From Bacillus sp. J33 (GTDB taxonomy: Bacteria > Bacillota > Bacilli > Bacillales > Cytobacillaceae): a stretch of DNA of 56,824 bases. Within the stretch, counting starts at the first letter, position 1. Every line of letters begins with the position of its first letter. Shown here piece by piece: positions 34,948 to 43,887 of this stretch. The stretch is from assembly GCF_000518885.1 (NCBI RefSeq), contig NZ_JAEL01000024.1, positions 211-57,034 on the forward strand, written 5' to 3'. A program made the position numbers and the translations under genes. The notes beneath the pieces were generated by a model. That model searched no databases. It was not told where the DNA came from and saw only the letters and a program-made list of their open reading frames with translations.

Positions 34948-35448
34948 ATGAAAAAAATGAACAGAGCTATGCTGATCGGTTCGATTGGAGCCGGAAAGTC
35001 TACCTTAACAAATGCTCTCCTCGGACGGGAAGTGGAAGCGGTGAAGACACAGGCACTAAACTATTATGATTGGATTGTGGATACGCCAGGAGAATACACA
35101 GAAAATCCGTTTTTCTACAAAAATATTATGGCGACAGCACTCGAAGTGACGCATATATTGTATTTGCAAGATGCCACTAAACAAAAGACGATTTTCCCTC
35201 CAGGCTTCAGCACCGGTTTCAATAAGCTGCCAATAGGTGTGATCACCAAAAGCGACTTAAAGGAAGCAGATGTTGATCTGGCAATCAAACAGCTGAAAAA
35301 CGCAATGCCTAAAGGGCCGATTGTTGTTTCTTCTTCTGTGACAGGGAAAGGTTTGGAAGATATCCGCAGCCTCGTGAAATGCAATTCTTTACAGGAAATG
35401 AAGAAATATACAGATTCATTGCGGGGCGATGCCGTTTTTTTCGTTTGA
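34948..35448 (+). CDS. eutP: EutP/PduV-like small GTPase
   Basis: This 166-residue P-loop protein has G1 GSIGAGKSTL, G3 DTPGEYTENP and G4 TKSD. EutP/PduV proteins are associated with the microcompartment; acetate kinase activity has also been reported for EutP, which would fit next to a phosphotransacylase. Ends 40 bases before the third antitermination leader. Confidence 0.9.
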   Translation: MKKMNRAMLIGSIGAGKSTLTNALLGREVEAVKTQALNYYDWIVDTPGEYTENPFFYKNIMATALEVTHILYLQDATKQKTIFPPGFSTGFNKLPIGVITKSDLKEADVDLAIKQLKNAMPKGPIVVSSSVTGKGLEDIRSLVKCNSLQEMKKYTDSLRGDAVFFV

Positions 35449-35490
35449 AACCCTTTACAAAAATAAGATAATAGAATATATTCTAATTAT

Positions 35491-35566
35491 ACAAAAGAAT
35501 TTAACAGGCAAAGGCGCCTTGTATGATCTATCAATCTATTGATGGCTCATATGGGGTGCCTTTTTT
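35491..35566 (+). promoter_or_regulatory. ANTAR (EutV) antitermination leader 3
   Basis: The 28-nt block is at 35491-35518. Its first loop is AAAGAA and its second AAAGGC (35510-35515) inside CAGGC and GCCTT. AGGCGCC (35512-35518) pairs with GGTGCCT (35555-35561), extended by TTGTATGA and TCATAT, and a T run follows. It precedes eutA and so controls the main enzyme and shell operon. Confidence 0.82.
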
Positions 35567-35611
35567 ATTTTGCCAGCATAACAAATTATTCATTTTGGTA
35601 AGGTGGGGATC

Positions 35612-37060
35612 ATGTTGAAACGTTACGATGCACAGAAAGAAAATATTCTTAGCGCAGGGATCGACATCGGAACGAGTACGACAAAAATCGTGATCAGCAG
35701 ATTTTCACTCATGAATATGGCTGGCGGAACACATATGCCGCGAATTGAAATTATAGATAAGGAAGTGCTTTACCGCAGTCCTATTTATCGGACTCCGCTA
35801 ATCTCGGCAGCCGAAATTGATATTCAGTCAGTCGAGAGGCTTGTCAGGAAGGAATACAAGTCAGCAGGGATTGAGCCAAATGATATTAAAACAGGGGCTG
35901 TCATTATTACCGGAGAAACGGCTACCAAGCAGAACGCGGAAGAGATGGTTCATTATTTATCAGATCACGCAGGCGATTTTCTAGTTGCAACAGCAGGTCC
36001 AGATTTGGAAGGAATCATAGCAGCCAAGGGATCGGGCGCATACGGGCATTCCAAAATGACTGGGAAAACCATTGCGAATATTGACATTGGCGGAGGCACC
36101 GCCAATGTCGCTGTCTTTCGTTCCGGTAAGCTTTGCGGGACCTGTGCGCTACATATCGGCGGCAGGCTGGTAGAGTTTGAGGGAAGCACGATTAAGAGCA
36201 TTTCATCCCCTGTTAAAAAAATATTTAAACAATGGGGTGCTAGTCTAAGAGCAGGAGACAGCAGAAGCCAGCCAATCATTCATAAACTGACTGACTATAT
36301 GGCGGGAGTCATTGCAAGAATGCTTAGGGGAGAGCTTGGGCAAACAGATTTTCCCCTCCTGCTCGGACATGAGCCGAATTGGAATGAAAGTATTGATGCA
36401 ATCATGTTTTCTGGCGGAATCAGTGAATGCCTGTACCATTACGAAGAGCCTGGAACATCTCCTGCTATGTATGACGATATTGGCCAGTTGCTGGCCCAGT
36501 CACTTAAAAAAAACAGAGAGCTGGCCGCCTGGAGCTGGGTGGAACCAGATGAAACTGTCCGTGCAACCGTCCTCGGTGCCGGAACACAAACTACTGAAAT
36601 CAGCGGGGCAACCATCCATGCTGAAAGCCATGAATTGCCTATTCGGAATCTTCCGGTCTATCAGGTTCGCTTTGGAAAAGAGTTATTAAATGGTCTTAGG
36701 CAGCTGCCGCAAGCTGTAAAACAAGCGATTGAAATTTATGATCCTCAGAAGGAAGGGCAAAATTTTGCCTTGTACTTTACAGACCTTCCCTATATGGGGT
36801 TCCGCGATATTCAGGAATTATCGGCTGCTTTGCTGAAATCCATACAAACGAAGCCGGTGCCCAATCAGCCGCTAGTGGTCGTTTTGGAAAGCGACCATGC
36901 AAAGGTTCTTGGCCAGACAATAAAAGTCCAGGATCCTGGGAAGAGCATTGTATGTATTGACCAGATCAAGGTTGAACATGGCGATTATATTGATATTGGC
37001 CATTTGCTGCAGACCAATGTAGTGCCAGTTGTCGTCAAAACATTGACATTCCATCAGTAA
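35612..37060 (+). CDS. eutA: EutA ethanolamine ammonia-lyase reactivating factor
   Basis: This protein of about 482 residues is an actin-like ATPase with phosphate motifs GIDIGTSTTKIVISR and ANIDIGGGTANVAVFR and an adenosine motif MFSGGISECLYHY. EutA exchanges damaged cobalamin in ammonia-lyase for adenosylcobalamin. The start is the ATG at 35612 with AAGGTGG upstream; a GTG nine bases earlier is part of that site. The one EutA must serve both EutBC pairs. Confidence 0.92.
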   Translation: MLKRYDAQKENILSAGIDIGTSTTKIVISRFSLMNMAGGTHMPRIEIIDKEVLYRSPIYRTPLISAAEIDIQSVERLVRKEYKSAGIEPNDIKTGAVIITGETATKQNAEEMVHYLSDHAGDFLVATAGPDLEGIIAAKGSGAYGHSKMTGKTIANIDIGGGTANVAVFRSGKLCGTCALHIGGRLVEFEGSTIKSISSPVKKIFKQWGASLRAGDSRSQPIIHKLTDYMAGVIARMLRGELGQTDFPLLLGHEPNWNESIDAIMFSGGISECLYHYEEPGTSPAMYDDIGQLLAQSLKKNRELAAWSWVEPDETVRATVLGAGTQTTEISGATIHAESHELPIRNLPVYQVRFGKELLNGLRQLPQAVKQAIEIYDPQKEGQNFALYFTDLPYMGFRDIQELSAALLKSIQTKPVPNQPLVVVLESDHAKVLGQTIKVQDPGKSIVCIDQIKVEHGDYIDIGHLLQTNVVPVVVKTLTFHQ

Positions 37061-37077
37061 GAAAGGAGGGATTATTT

Positions 37078-38442
37078 ATGAAGCTGCAAACCAGCTATTT
37101 AGGCAATGTTTATCAATTTGATAATTTAAAAGATTTATTTGCAAAAGCAAATGAAGAGAAATCGGGGGATCGTCTTGCAGGGATAGCCGCTGAAACAGTC
37201 CAGGAACGAATTGCCGCCAAACTGGTTTTAAGTCATTTAACGCTTTCTGATATCCGCGAAAATCCGATGCTTTCTCCGGAGGAAGATGAAGTTTCAAGAA
37301 TTATTGAAAGCCAGCTTAATGAACCAGTCTATCAAAGCATTAAAAATTGGTCTGTTGCTGAACTTCGTGAATACATCCTAAACGAATCCACTACAGGTGA
37401 GGACTTAAAGAGAATTAGCAGGGGCCTGAACAGTGAAATGATTGCCGCGGCTGCAAAAGTCATGTCCAATTTGGACCTTGTTCACGCTGCCGGCAAAATT
37501 GAAGTTTTAACAAAATGCAATATTACGATTGGCTATGAAGGAACATTGGCTTCCCGGCTTCAGCCTAATCATCCGACAGATAATGTCGAAGGAATGATCG
37601 CATCCCTGAAGGAAGGCCTTTCTTACGGTATTGGTGATGCAGTAATTGGCATTAATCCTGTGGATGACTCAGTCGAAAGTGTGAAAAGATTGCTCCATGC
37701 TACACATTCCTTTATTAAAGATTGGGAAATCCCTACGCAAAACTGTGTGCTGGCACATGTAACAGCTCAAATGAAGGCGATTGAGCAGGGTGCACCTGCC
37801 GATATGATTTTCCAGAGTATAGCCGGAACTGAGGCTGCCAACCGGTCTTTCGGAATCACAGCTTCACTTCTTGAAGAAGCAAACGACATGGCAAGAAGCC
37901 TTGGCACAGGAACAGGCCCGCAGCGCTTATACTTTGAAACAGGTCAGGGTTCAGAGCTATCGGCTGAAGCCCATTACGGCATCGACCAAATGACGCTGGA
38001 ATCGCGAAATTATGGTTTTGCCCGCTATTATGATCCTTACATTGTGAATACTGTGGTCGGGTTTATCGGGCCTGAATATTTGTACAACAATAAACAAGTC
38101 ATCAGGGCCGGGCTTGAAGATCACTTTATGGGAAAAATGCATGGGATTCCGATGGGCGTAGATATTTGCTACACCAATCATATTAAAGCAGACCAAAACG
38201 ATATTGAAGATTTGGGTGTATTGCTGACAGCAGCAGGCGTGAATTTTATTATCGCCACCCCAATGGGTGATGATTGCATGCTAAATTATCAGTCTATGAG
38301 CTATCATGACGTCGCAACCCTAAGACAGATCATGAATAAGCAGCCATCTCCAATATTCAGTGATTGGCTTGAGAAAATGGGGATCTTCGAAAATGGAAAG
38401 CTAAGCAAAATCGCAGGGGATCCAACCATTTTTTCACGATAG
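37078..38442 (+). CDS. eutB: Ethanolamine ammonia-lyase large subunit, second copy
   Basis: This 454-residue subunit keeps all family active-site residues: RLQPNHP, YFETGQGSE, KADQND and DDCMLNYQS. It sits at the standard place after eutA with AAAGGAGGG ahead and is followed four bases later by the frame of its small subunit. Differences from the first copy are spread along the whole chain, so the two are old paralogues or one was acquired, rather than a recent duplication. Confidence 0.93.
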   Translation: MKLQTSYLGNVYQFDNLKDLFAKANEEKSGDRLAGIAAETVQERIAAKLVLSHLTLSDIRENPMLSPEEDEVSRIIESQLNEPVYQSIKNWSVAELREYILNESTTGEDLKRISRGLNSEMIAAAAKVMSNLDLVHAAGKIEVLTKCNITIGYEGTLASRLQPNHPTDNVEGMIASLKEGLSYGIGDAVIGINPVDDSVESVKRLLHATHSFIKDWEIPTQNCVLAHVTAQMKAIEQGAPADMIFQSIAGTEAANRSFGITASLLEEANDMARSLGTGTGPQRLYFETGQGSELSAEAHYGIDQMTLESRNYGFARYYDPYIVNTVVGFIGPEYLYNNKQVIRAGLEDHFMGKMHGIPMGVDICYTNHIKADQNDIEDLGVLLTAAGVNFIIATPMGDDCMLNYQSMSYHDVATLRQIMNKQPSPIFSDWLEKMGIFENGKLSKIAGDPTIFSR

Positions 38443-38454
38443 GAGTTGATAAAA

Positions 38455-39480
38455 ATGAATCCTGAACTGATTGAAAAAGTAACACGCCTGGTCGTAGAGA
38501 AACTGCAATCCCAAAGCGATACTTCAGCAGAAAACCGGCAGAATAACACATCATCACCAGTGAAATTTTGGGATCATACCTCAAACACCAGTACGGACCA
38601 TACATATAGGCCATCACCTGCTGTTATCGAAAAGGAAGAGCAGCAGGAAGGCGGTCTGATAACCCTTACAAAATACCAGGATATTAAAGATTCCAGTGAG
38701 CCGCGACGAGGCAAGGAAAGAACTGAATTCACTTCTGAATTCAAGAAATCATTCGGCATTGCTGAACCAGCTAATCCTGTTGAATTGCAGGATCTTATTA
38801 GTAAAACGCCTGCCCGAATTGGGGTTGGCAGAGCCGGATTGCGGCCCAAGACAGACACCTGGCTAAAATTCCGCTTTGATCATGCAGCTGCGGTTGATGC
38901 TGTTTATGGGGATGTAAACGAGGAACTTCTGAACCGTCTCGGTCTCTTTAAAGTTACCACAATGGTAAATGACAAGGAGGTCTATATCCGCCGTCCCGAT
39001 TATGGAAGAAAGCTATCGGAAGAAGCAAAAGAACTGATACGTAATAAATGCTCCGAGGAACCGACCGTTCAGGTTATTTTATCTGATGGCCTAAGCTCAA
39101 GCGCTATTGAAGAAAATGCAGAGGACGTTTACTTATCATTGCAGCAATCCCTTAAAAGTCTGGGCCTTGACACGGGCACTCCTTTTTATATCGAAAAAGG
39201 CAGAGTGGCCGTTATGGATGAAGTGGGTGAACTGCTGAAGCCAAAGGTAGTGGTTTTATTAATTGGCGAACGCCCTGGACTGGTCAGTGCAGAATCTTTA
39301 AGTGCCTATCTATGCTATGAACCTAGGAAAGGGACCATTGAAGCAGACCGGATGGTGATTTCCAACATCCATAAAGGCGGCATCCCTCCTGCAGAAGCAG
39401 GCGCCTATCTTGGAACGGTCATTCAAAAAATCCTAAAGTATGAAGCGAGTGGCGTCTCGCTGGTTAAAAAAGAAGGCTAG
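38455..39480 (+). CDS. eutC: Ethanolamine ammonia-lyase small subunit, second copy
   Basis: This 341-residue subunit has an N-terminal amphipathic helix (PELIEKVTRLVVEKLQ), a low-complexity linker of about 80 residues rich in Ser, Thr and Asn, and the conserved EutC core (TPARIGVGRAGLRPKT, DHAAAVDAV, LIGERPGL). The helix is the presumed encapsulation signal for the whole ammonia-lyase. The start is the ATG at 38455 with TAGGAG ahead; a TTG three codons upstream overlaps that site. Confidence 0.92.
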   Translation: MNPELIEKVTRLVVEKLQSQSDTSAENRQNNTSSPVKFWDHTSNTSTDHTYRPSPAVIEKEEQQEGGLITLTKYQDIKDSSEPRRGKERTEFTSEFKKSFGIAEPANPVELQDLISKTPARIGVGRAGLRPKTDTWLKFRFDHAAAVDAVYGDVNEELLNRLGLFKVTTMVNDKEVYIRRPDYGRKLSEEAKELIRNKCSEEPTVQVILSDGLSSSAIEENAEDVYLSLQQSLKSLGLDTGTPFYIEKGRVAVMDEVGELLKPKVVVLLIGERPGLVSAESLSAYLCYEPRKGTIEADRMVISNIHKGGIPPAEAGAYLGTVIQKILKYEASGVSLVKKEG

Positions 39481-39492
39481 GAGGGATAAGGT

Positions 39493-40146
39493 ATGGGATT
39501 AGAACGTATTCACGCTGAAATACTGGCGGTTCGGGTCATTCCAAATGTGGACCAGGACCTTGCAAAGCAGTTTCAGCTAAAGCATTATCATCGAAGTCTG
39601 GCCATATTCACCTCCTCGGTCGATGACGTTGGCTATACCGCCCTTGATGAGGCTACTAAAAGAGCGGATGTAGAAGTTGTTTATGCAAGATCCTTTTATG
39701 CTGGAGCTGCACACGCTTCTGGCCCGTTATCAGGTGAAATGATTGGGATTATTGCCGGACCTTCGCCTGATGAAGTAAAAAGCGGAATGGAAGCTGTGAT
39801 TCAAACAGCTGAATCAGACGCCTACTTTGAAGCGCTTGATCAAGAAAAAACACATGCCATTTACGCACACGTAGTGTCCCGGACAGGCTCCTACCTTTCA
39901 AAAGAGGCAGGCATTCAAATAGGTGAACCTATCGCCTATCTCATTGCACCGCCGCTTGAAGCAGTTTATGGGCTTGATGCAGCTTTAAAGGCAGCGGATG
40001 TGGAACTGGTTAAGTTTTTCGGACCGCCATCGGAAACCAACTTTGGCGGAGGGCTGCTGACAGGATCCCAGTCAGCATGCCAGGCAGCAGCTGATGCATT
40101 CAGGGATGCCATATTGGAAATTACGCAGAATCCCATTAAGTATTAA
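39493..40146 (+). CDS. eutL: EutL tandem-BMC trimeric shell protein
   Basis: This 217-residue protein has two permuted BMC domains with the EutL start ERIHAEILAVRVIPNVD and the pore-region segment SETNFGGGLLTGSQSACQAA. EutL forms gated trimers in the shell. GGAGGG lies ahead of its ATG, 12 bases after eutC. Confidence 0.93.
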   Translation: MGLERIHAEILAVRVIPNVDQDLAKQFQLKHYHRSLAIFTSSVDDVGYTALDEATKRADVEVVYARSFYAGAAHASGPLSGEMIGIIAGPSPDEVKSGMEAVIQTAESDAYFEALDQEKTHAIYAHVVSRTGSYLSKEAGIQIGEPIAYLIAPPLEAVYGLDAALKAADVELVKFFGPPSETNFGGGLLTGSQSACQAAADAFRDAILEITQNPIKY

Positions 40147-40428
40147 ATTTAGAGGAAAAGCACTTTGAGAGACTTTGTTGATATTGGGTCCCTTTGCATA
40201 TTCGGACGGAAGGGGCGAGATCTCGAAAATGCATTCGCATTTCCTTCGCGCGGTGTTACTCGGGGGAGCTTTTTCAAAGTCCTGCAGGAGTGCGGATCAA
40301 AAGGATGCCATGGCAGACTTGATACTTGATAAGCGAGGGACCGCCCGGGAAGAGTGAATGCCTGCAGCGAAATTCAAAGATGATCAGAGCTTTTGTAAAA
40401 AGAAATAATCTGAAAGGAGCGTGGACTC
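40147..40428. other. Intergenic gap inside the eut operon
   Basis: These 282 bases separate eutL from the aldehyde dehydrogenase gene. There is an ATGCATTCGCAT hairpin near 40230 and several G/C-rich inverted segments, unlike the tight spacing elsewhere. It looks like an inserted or decayed repeat. A 60-codon frame at 40175 has no ribosome site or family. Confidence 0.4.
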
Positions 40429-41958
40429 GTGCAATTTGATCATGATCTCCAATCCATGCAGGAAATGCGCGATGCGGTCAAGCGGGCTAAGGAAGCACAG
40501 TTGAAATATATGGACTTTACACAGGAACAAGTTGATAAAATTGTGCAAAAGGCTGCAGCTGCCGCATATGCCAAGTCACTTGAGCTTGCTCAAATGGCGG
40601 TTGAGGAAACAGGCATGGGTATAGCAGAACACAAAAAAGTAAAAAATGAAGTCGGCTCCATGGCTGTTTATGAATCCATTAAAGATGAAAAGACTGTAGG
40701 CATTATCCGTGAAGACCATGTAAATAAAATAACAGAAATCGCTTATCCATACGGCGTAATTGCAGGCATTATACCAACGACAAATCCTACTTCAACGGCC
40801 ATTTTCAAAGCACTGATTGCATTAAAAACGAGAAATGCCATTGTTGTGAGCCCACACCCGCGTGCGGTGAAATGTACGATTGAAGCCCTGAGAATTTGCA
40901 GTGAAGCTGCTGTTCAAGCAGGTGCACCTGATGGATTGATTGGCTGGATTTCGAAACCATCAATGGGGGCAACAAATGAATTAATGAAGCATAGGGATAT
41001 CAATCTCATTCTAGCAACAGGAGGAGGCGGGCTGGTACGTGCTGCCTACAGCTCCGGCAAGCCTGCTTATGGAGTAGGGCCTGGAAATGTCCCTTGCTAT
41101 ATTGAAAAAACCGCGAAGGTGTCCAAGGCAGTGAGTATGATTATCGACAGTAAATCGTTTGACAATGGAACGATTTGTGCTACAGAGCAATCTATTATTG
41201 TCGATCGCAATATCAAGGAAATGACAATGAGGGAACTGCGGAATAATGGAGCCTATATTTTAAATAATGAAGAAAAGGACCGATTAGAAAAAGTAATTTC
41301 TCCCTCACCGGGGAAATTGAATCCTGAAATTGTAGGCCAAAGTGCACGTAAGATAGCATACATGGCTGGTATTCGAGCCCCGGAAGAGACAAGGGTTTTA
41401 ATTGCTGAAGAAACAAAGGTTGGAAAAGATGTACCCTTTTCCATTGAAAAATTATCGCCAATCTTTGCCCTTTATACAGCGGAAAGCTATCAGGAGGCAA
41501 AAGAGATTTGCCTAAAGCTCCTTAACTTGGGAGGAAGAGGCCATAGCTTGTCTCTTCATACGAATGATGACTCAGTTGCCAAGGAATTTGCCCTGGAAAT
41601 GCCTGTTTCGAGAATGATGGTTAACACTCTTTCTTCGATTGGGGCTGTTGGAGCGACAACAGCCTTGCTGCCTTCACTGACTCTGGGATGCGGCTCTTTT
41701 GGCGGCAATATCACTTCGGACAATGTGACCGTCCGCCACTTAATCAACATTAAAAGAATGGCTTATGGAATCAAAGAAGTATCCATACCGAGGCCGTCGG
41801 CATCTTCTTTTGCAGCAGGAAAAGAAAATGCCGAAAACAAGGATGTTGATCATATTGTGAATCAGGTTCTGCAGCAAGTATCGCCAAAGGGCGAAGTTGA
41901 CACAAAAATGATTGCCGAATTGGTCAATCAAGTGATCAAAAAATATCAAACTAACTAA
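40429..41958 (+). CDS. eutE: EutE CoA-acylating acetaldehyde dehydrogenase with two C-terminal targeting helices
   Basis: This 509-residue enzyme turns acetaldehyde, NAD+ and CoA into acetyl-CoA and NADH. Catalytic Cys250 lies in SFDNGTICATEQS, and the cofactor region has PTTNPTSTAIFKAL. The tail after about residue 465 is not part of the catalytic domain. It holds two amphipathic helices in series, VDHIVNQVLQQV and TKMIAELVNQVIKKYQ, both of the type that load cargo into microcompartments. In many EutE proteins such a helix is single and N-terminal. GTG start with AAAGGAG ahead. Confidence 0.92.
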   Translation: MQFDHDLQSMQEMRDAVKRAKEAQLKYMDFTQEQVDKIVQKAAAAAYAKSLELAQMAVEETGMGIAEHKKVKNEVGSMAVYESIKDEKTVGIIREDHVNKITEIAYPYGVIAGIIPTTNPTSTAIFKALIALKTRNAIVVSPHPRAVKCTIEALRICSEAAVQAGAPDGLIGWISKPSMGATNELMKHRDINLILATGGGGLVRAAYSSGKPAYGVGPGNVPCYIEKTAKVSKAVSMIIDSKSFDNGTICATEQSIIVDRNIKEMTMRELRNNGAYILNNEEKDRLEKVISPSPGKLNPEIVGQSARKIAYMAGIRAPEETRVLIAEETKVGKDVPFSIEKLSPIFALYTAESYQEAKEICLKLLNLGGRGHSLSLHTNDDSVAKEFALEMPVSRMMVNTLSSIGAVGATTALLPSLTLGCGSFGGNITSDNVTVRHLINIKRMAYGIKEVSIPRPSASSFAAGKENAENKDVDHIVNQVLQQVSPKGEVDTKMIAELVNQVIKKYQTN

Positions 41959-41974
41959 TTAGGAGGAAATAAAA

Positions 41975-42268
41975 ATGGCTAGAGAATTAACTGCATTAGG
42001 AATGATTGAAACAAAAGGATTGGTTGCTTCCGTGGAGGCTGCAGACGCAATGGTAAAGGCTGCAAATGTTCATTTAGTTGGAAAGGTGCATGTAGGTGGA
42101 GGAATTGTAACAGTTCTTGTCCGCGGTGACGTGGGAGCTGTTAAAGCAGCAACTGACGCTGGTGCTGCTGCTGCACAGCGTGTTGGAGAGCTTAAATCTG
42201 TACACGTTATTCCGCGCCCGCACAACGAATTGGAAAGCATTCTTCCAAAAATTGATGTTGAACTATAA
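41975..42268 (+). CDS. eutM: EutM hexameric shell protein
   Basis: This 97-residue canonical BMC-domain protein has [22 protein letters not shown] and [12 protein letters not shown]. It forms the main hexagonal facets of the shell. TAGGAGGAA ahead; 16 bases after eutE. Confidence 0.95.
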   Translation: MARELTALGMIETKGLVASVEAADAMVKAANVHLVGKVHVGGGIVTVLVRGDVGAVKAATDAGAAAAQRVGELKSVHVIPRPHNELESILPKIDVEL

Positions 42269-42298
42269 TAACAGATTACTAGGTTAGGAGCATGAATC

Positions 42299-42952
42299 AT
42301 GAATGAGCAAGCCATTCAAACGATTGTAGAGGAAGTGGTTTCCCGTTTAAAGGATTCCTCGAACAAAAAGCATGCAATCCCAATGGCTGTCTCTGCCCGG
42401 CATTGTCATTTAAGTCAAGGAGATTTGGAAGTCCTATTTGGGCCAGGCTATGAACTTACCAAAAAAGCTGATTTATCCCAGCCTGGCCAATTTGCTGCTA
42501 ACGAAACCATAATCATTGCAGGACCAAGAGGAAGCATTGAAAAAGTGCGCATTCTTGGTCCTGCACGCAATATGACCCAGGTAGAGGTCAGCCAAACCGA
42601 TTCAGTCAAGCTGGGCGTGAAACCGCCTTTACGCGAGTCTGGAAATATAGAGGGTTCTGCCCCTATTACCCTTATTGGGCCTATGGGCAGCCTTTATAAA
42701 AAAGAAGGTCTAATTATCGCGCAGGCGCATATTCATATGTCGCCCGAAGATGGCGAAATCTTTGGGGTTAAAAATGGAGAATATGTCAAGGTAGAGGTAG
42801 AGGGCGAGCGTCCAGTAACACTGGGAAATGTGTTAATTAGAATCTCCCCCCGCTATAAACTTGAAATGCATGTGGATACCGATGAAGCCAATGCCGGTTT
42901 TATTACCGAAAAAACAGCTGGCAGACTGGTTAAGCAAGAGGGAAACCTATGA
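42299..42952 (+). CDS. pduL: PduL-type phosphotransacylase (EutD role)
   Basis: This 217-residue enzyme moves the acetyl group from acetyl-CoA to phosphate, recycling CoA inside the compartment. Zinc-binding histidines are visible in SARHCHLSQ and QAHIHMSPEDG. The N-terminus, NEQAIQTIVEEVVSRLKDS, is an encapsulation helix. It replaces the Pta-type EutD of enterobacteria, the usual choice in Firmicutes. Its stop overlaps the next start by four bases. Confidence 0.92.
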   Translation: MNEQAIQTIVEEVVSRLKDSSNKKHAIPMAVSARHCHLSQGDLEVLFGPGYELTKKADLSQPGQFAANETIIIAGPRGSIEKVRILGPARNMTQVEVSQTDSVKLGVKPPLRESGNIEGSAPITLIGPMGSLYKKEGLIIAQAHIHMSPEDGEIFGVKNGEYVKVEVEGERPVTLGNVLIRISPRYKLEMHVDTDEANAGFITEKTAGRLVKQEGNL

Positions 42953-43623
42953 TTAACCGAAATATGATCGAAAAAATTGTAGAAGAAGTTGTGAAAAATC
43001 TTATGGCGGCCCATCCGGCTTCAAATCCAAAAACTAAACATAATCTTCTGGTTGTTGGAGATTTAGAAAAGATGGAACCAGAGCTTTTAAGTCTGTTAGA
43101 GGCTGAATGGAACCTTATATCTTACAGCTTTACCGAGGATGCAGAATTGCATAAGGCAATGAAAGTGATTTTTCTTGATGCTTCCCAGGACTTATTTGTA
43201 AAGGGAGCGCTCGGCATTTGCGATACACCCGAAAGTGAGCTGCTCGCTTCGTGTATCCTGGAATATGTGCCCGTAACATTAATTCCCAAAAACAATCTTT
43301 ACAAAATCCTTATTGGAGAAAAGAAAACCAATCAGGAATATCGTTCTCAATTACTTGAATATCAAGAGAAATTGCTGAAATTCGGGGTTCAGATTGATCG
43401 TTTGGAAACCTTTGCAAAGCTGGAGTGTAAGAATTCTAATGCGACTGAAACAAAAAAGTTGATTACACAAAGAGATGTCCAAGATAGCGCAATGAATGAA
43501 ATCATCGTCGGTAAACAGACGATCATTACCCCTTTGGCTCGTGATGCCGCACGGGAGCTGGGGAAAAGCATCACGGTATTGGAGACAAAAGGGGCTGAAA
43601 AATCATGCAAATGGGAACAGTAA
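42949..43623 (+). CDS. Eut-operon protein of unknown role (TIGR02536-like)
   Basis: This 224-residue protein resembles the uncharacterised eut proteins found between pduL and eutN in Firmicutes loci; I recall this family only by place and pattern. It starts with an encapsulation-type helix, NMIEKIVEEVVKNLMA. A Rossmann-like stretch (LLVVGDLEK) and the C-terminal MNEIIVGKQTIITPLARDAAREL follow. The targeting helix means it most likely works inside the shell. The ATGA overlap with pduL and the 19-base overlap with eutN show tight coupling. Confidence 0.8.
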   Translation: MINRNMIEKIVEEVVKNLMAAHPASNPKTKHNLLVVGDLEKMEPELLSLLEAEWNLISYSFTEDAELHKAMKVIFLDASQDLFVKGALGICDTPESELLASCILEYVPVTLIPKNNLYKILIGEKKTNQEYRSQLLEYQEKLLKFGVQIDRLETFAKLECKNSNATETKKLITQRDVQDSAMNEIIVGKQTIITPLARDAARELGKSITVLETKGAEKSCKWEQ

Positions 43624-43886
43624 TCGGCAATGTGTGGGCAACCAGAAAAGAGGATGATTTAACAGGCCTGAAATTTTTAATTGTCCAGCCTGAATCACCG
43701 AACGGAGCATCTCCAGAAGCACCCTTTATTGCGGTTGACCGTATTGGAGCAGGAGTCGGAGACCAAGTTCTCGTAACGCGCGGAAGTGCGGCAGCAAATA
43801 TGTCCGGAGATGCAAGATTACCGATTGATGCATTGATAATTGGAATTATCGATTCTATTGATGTCGAAAACAGAGAGGTGAAATAG
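43605..43886 (+). CDS. eutN: EutN/CcmL pentameric vertex protein
   Basis: This 93-residue protein has the bacterial microcompartment vertex pattern: GTVIGNVWATRKEDDLTGLKF, VDRIGAGVGDQVLVTRGSAA and DALIIGIIDSI. It caps shell vertices. Its start lies in the last codons of the preceding gene. Confidence 0.94.
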   Translation: MQMGTVIGNVWATRKEDDLTGLKFLIVQPESPNGASPEAPFIAVDRIGAGVGDQVLVTRGSAAANMSGDARLPIDALIIGIIDSIDVENREVK

Positions 43887-43887
43887 T

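Noticed and set aside
28460..37078. Cobalamin riboswitch in the eut locus.
   Set aside because: No B12-box-like conserved segment seen in any leader; the leaders fit ANTAR sites instead.
40175..40357. 60-codon frame inside the eut operon gap.
   Set aside because: No ribosome site, G/C-rich repeat-like sequence and no family resemblance.
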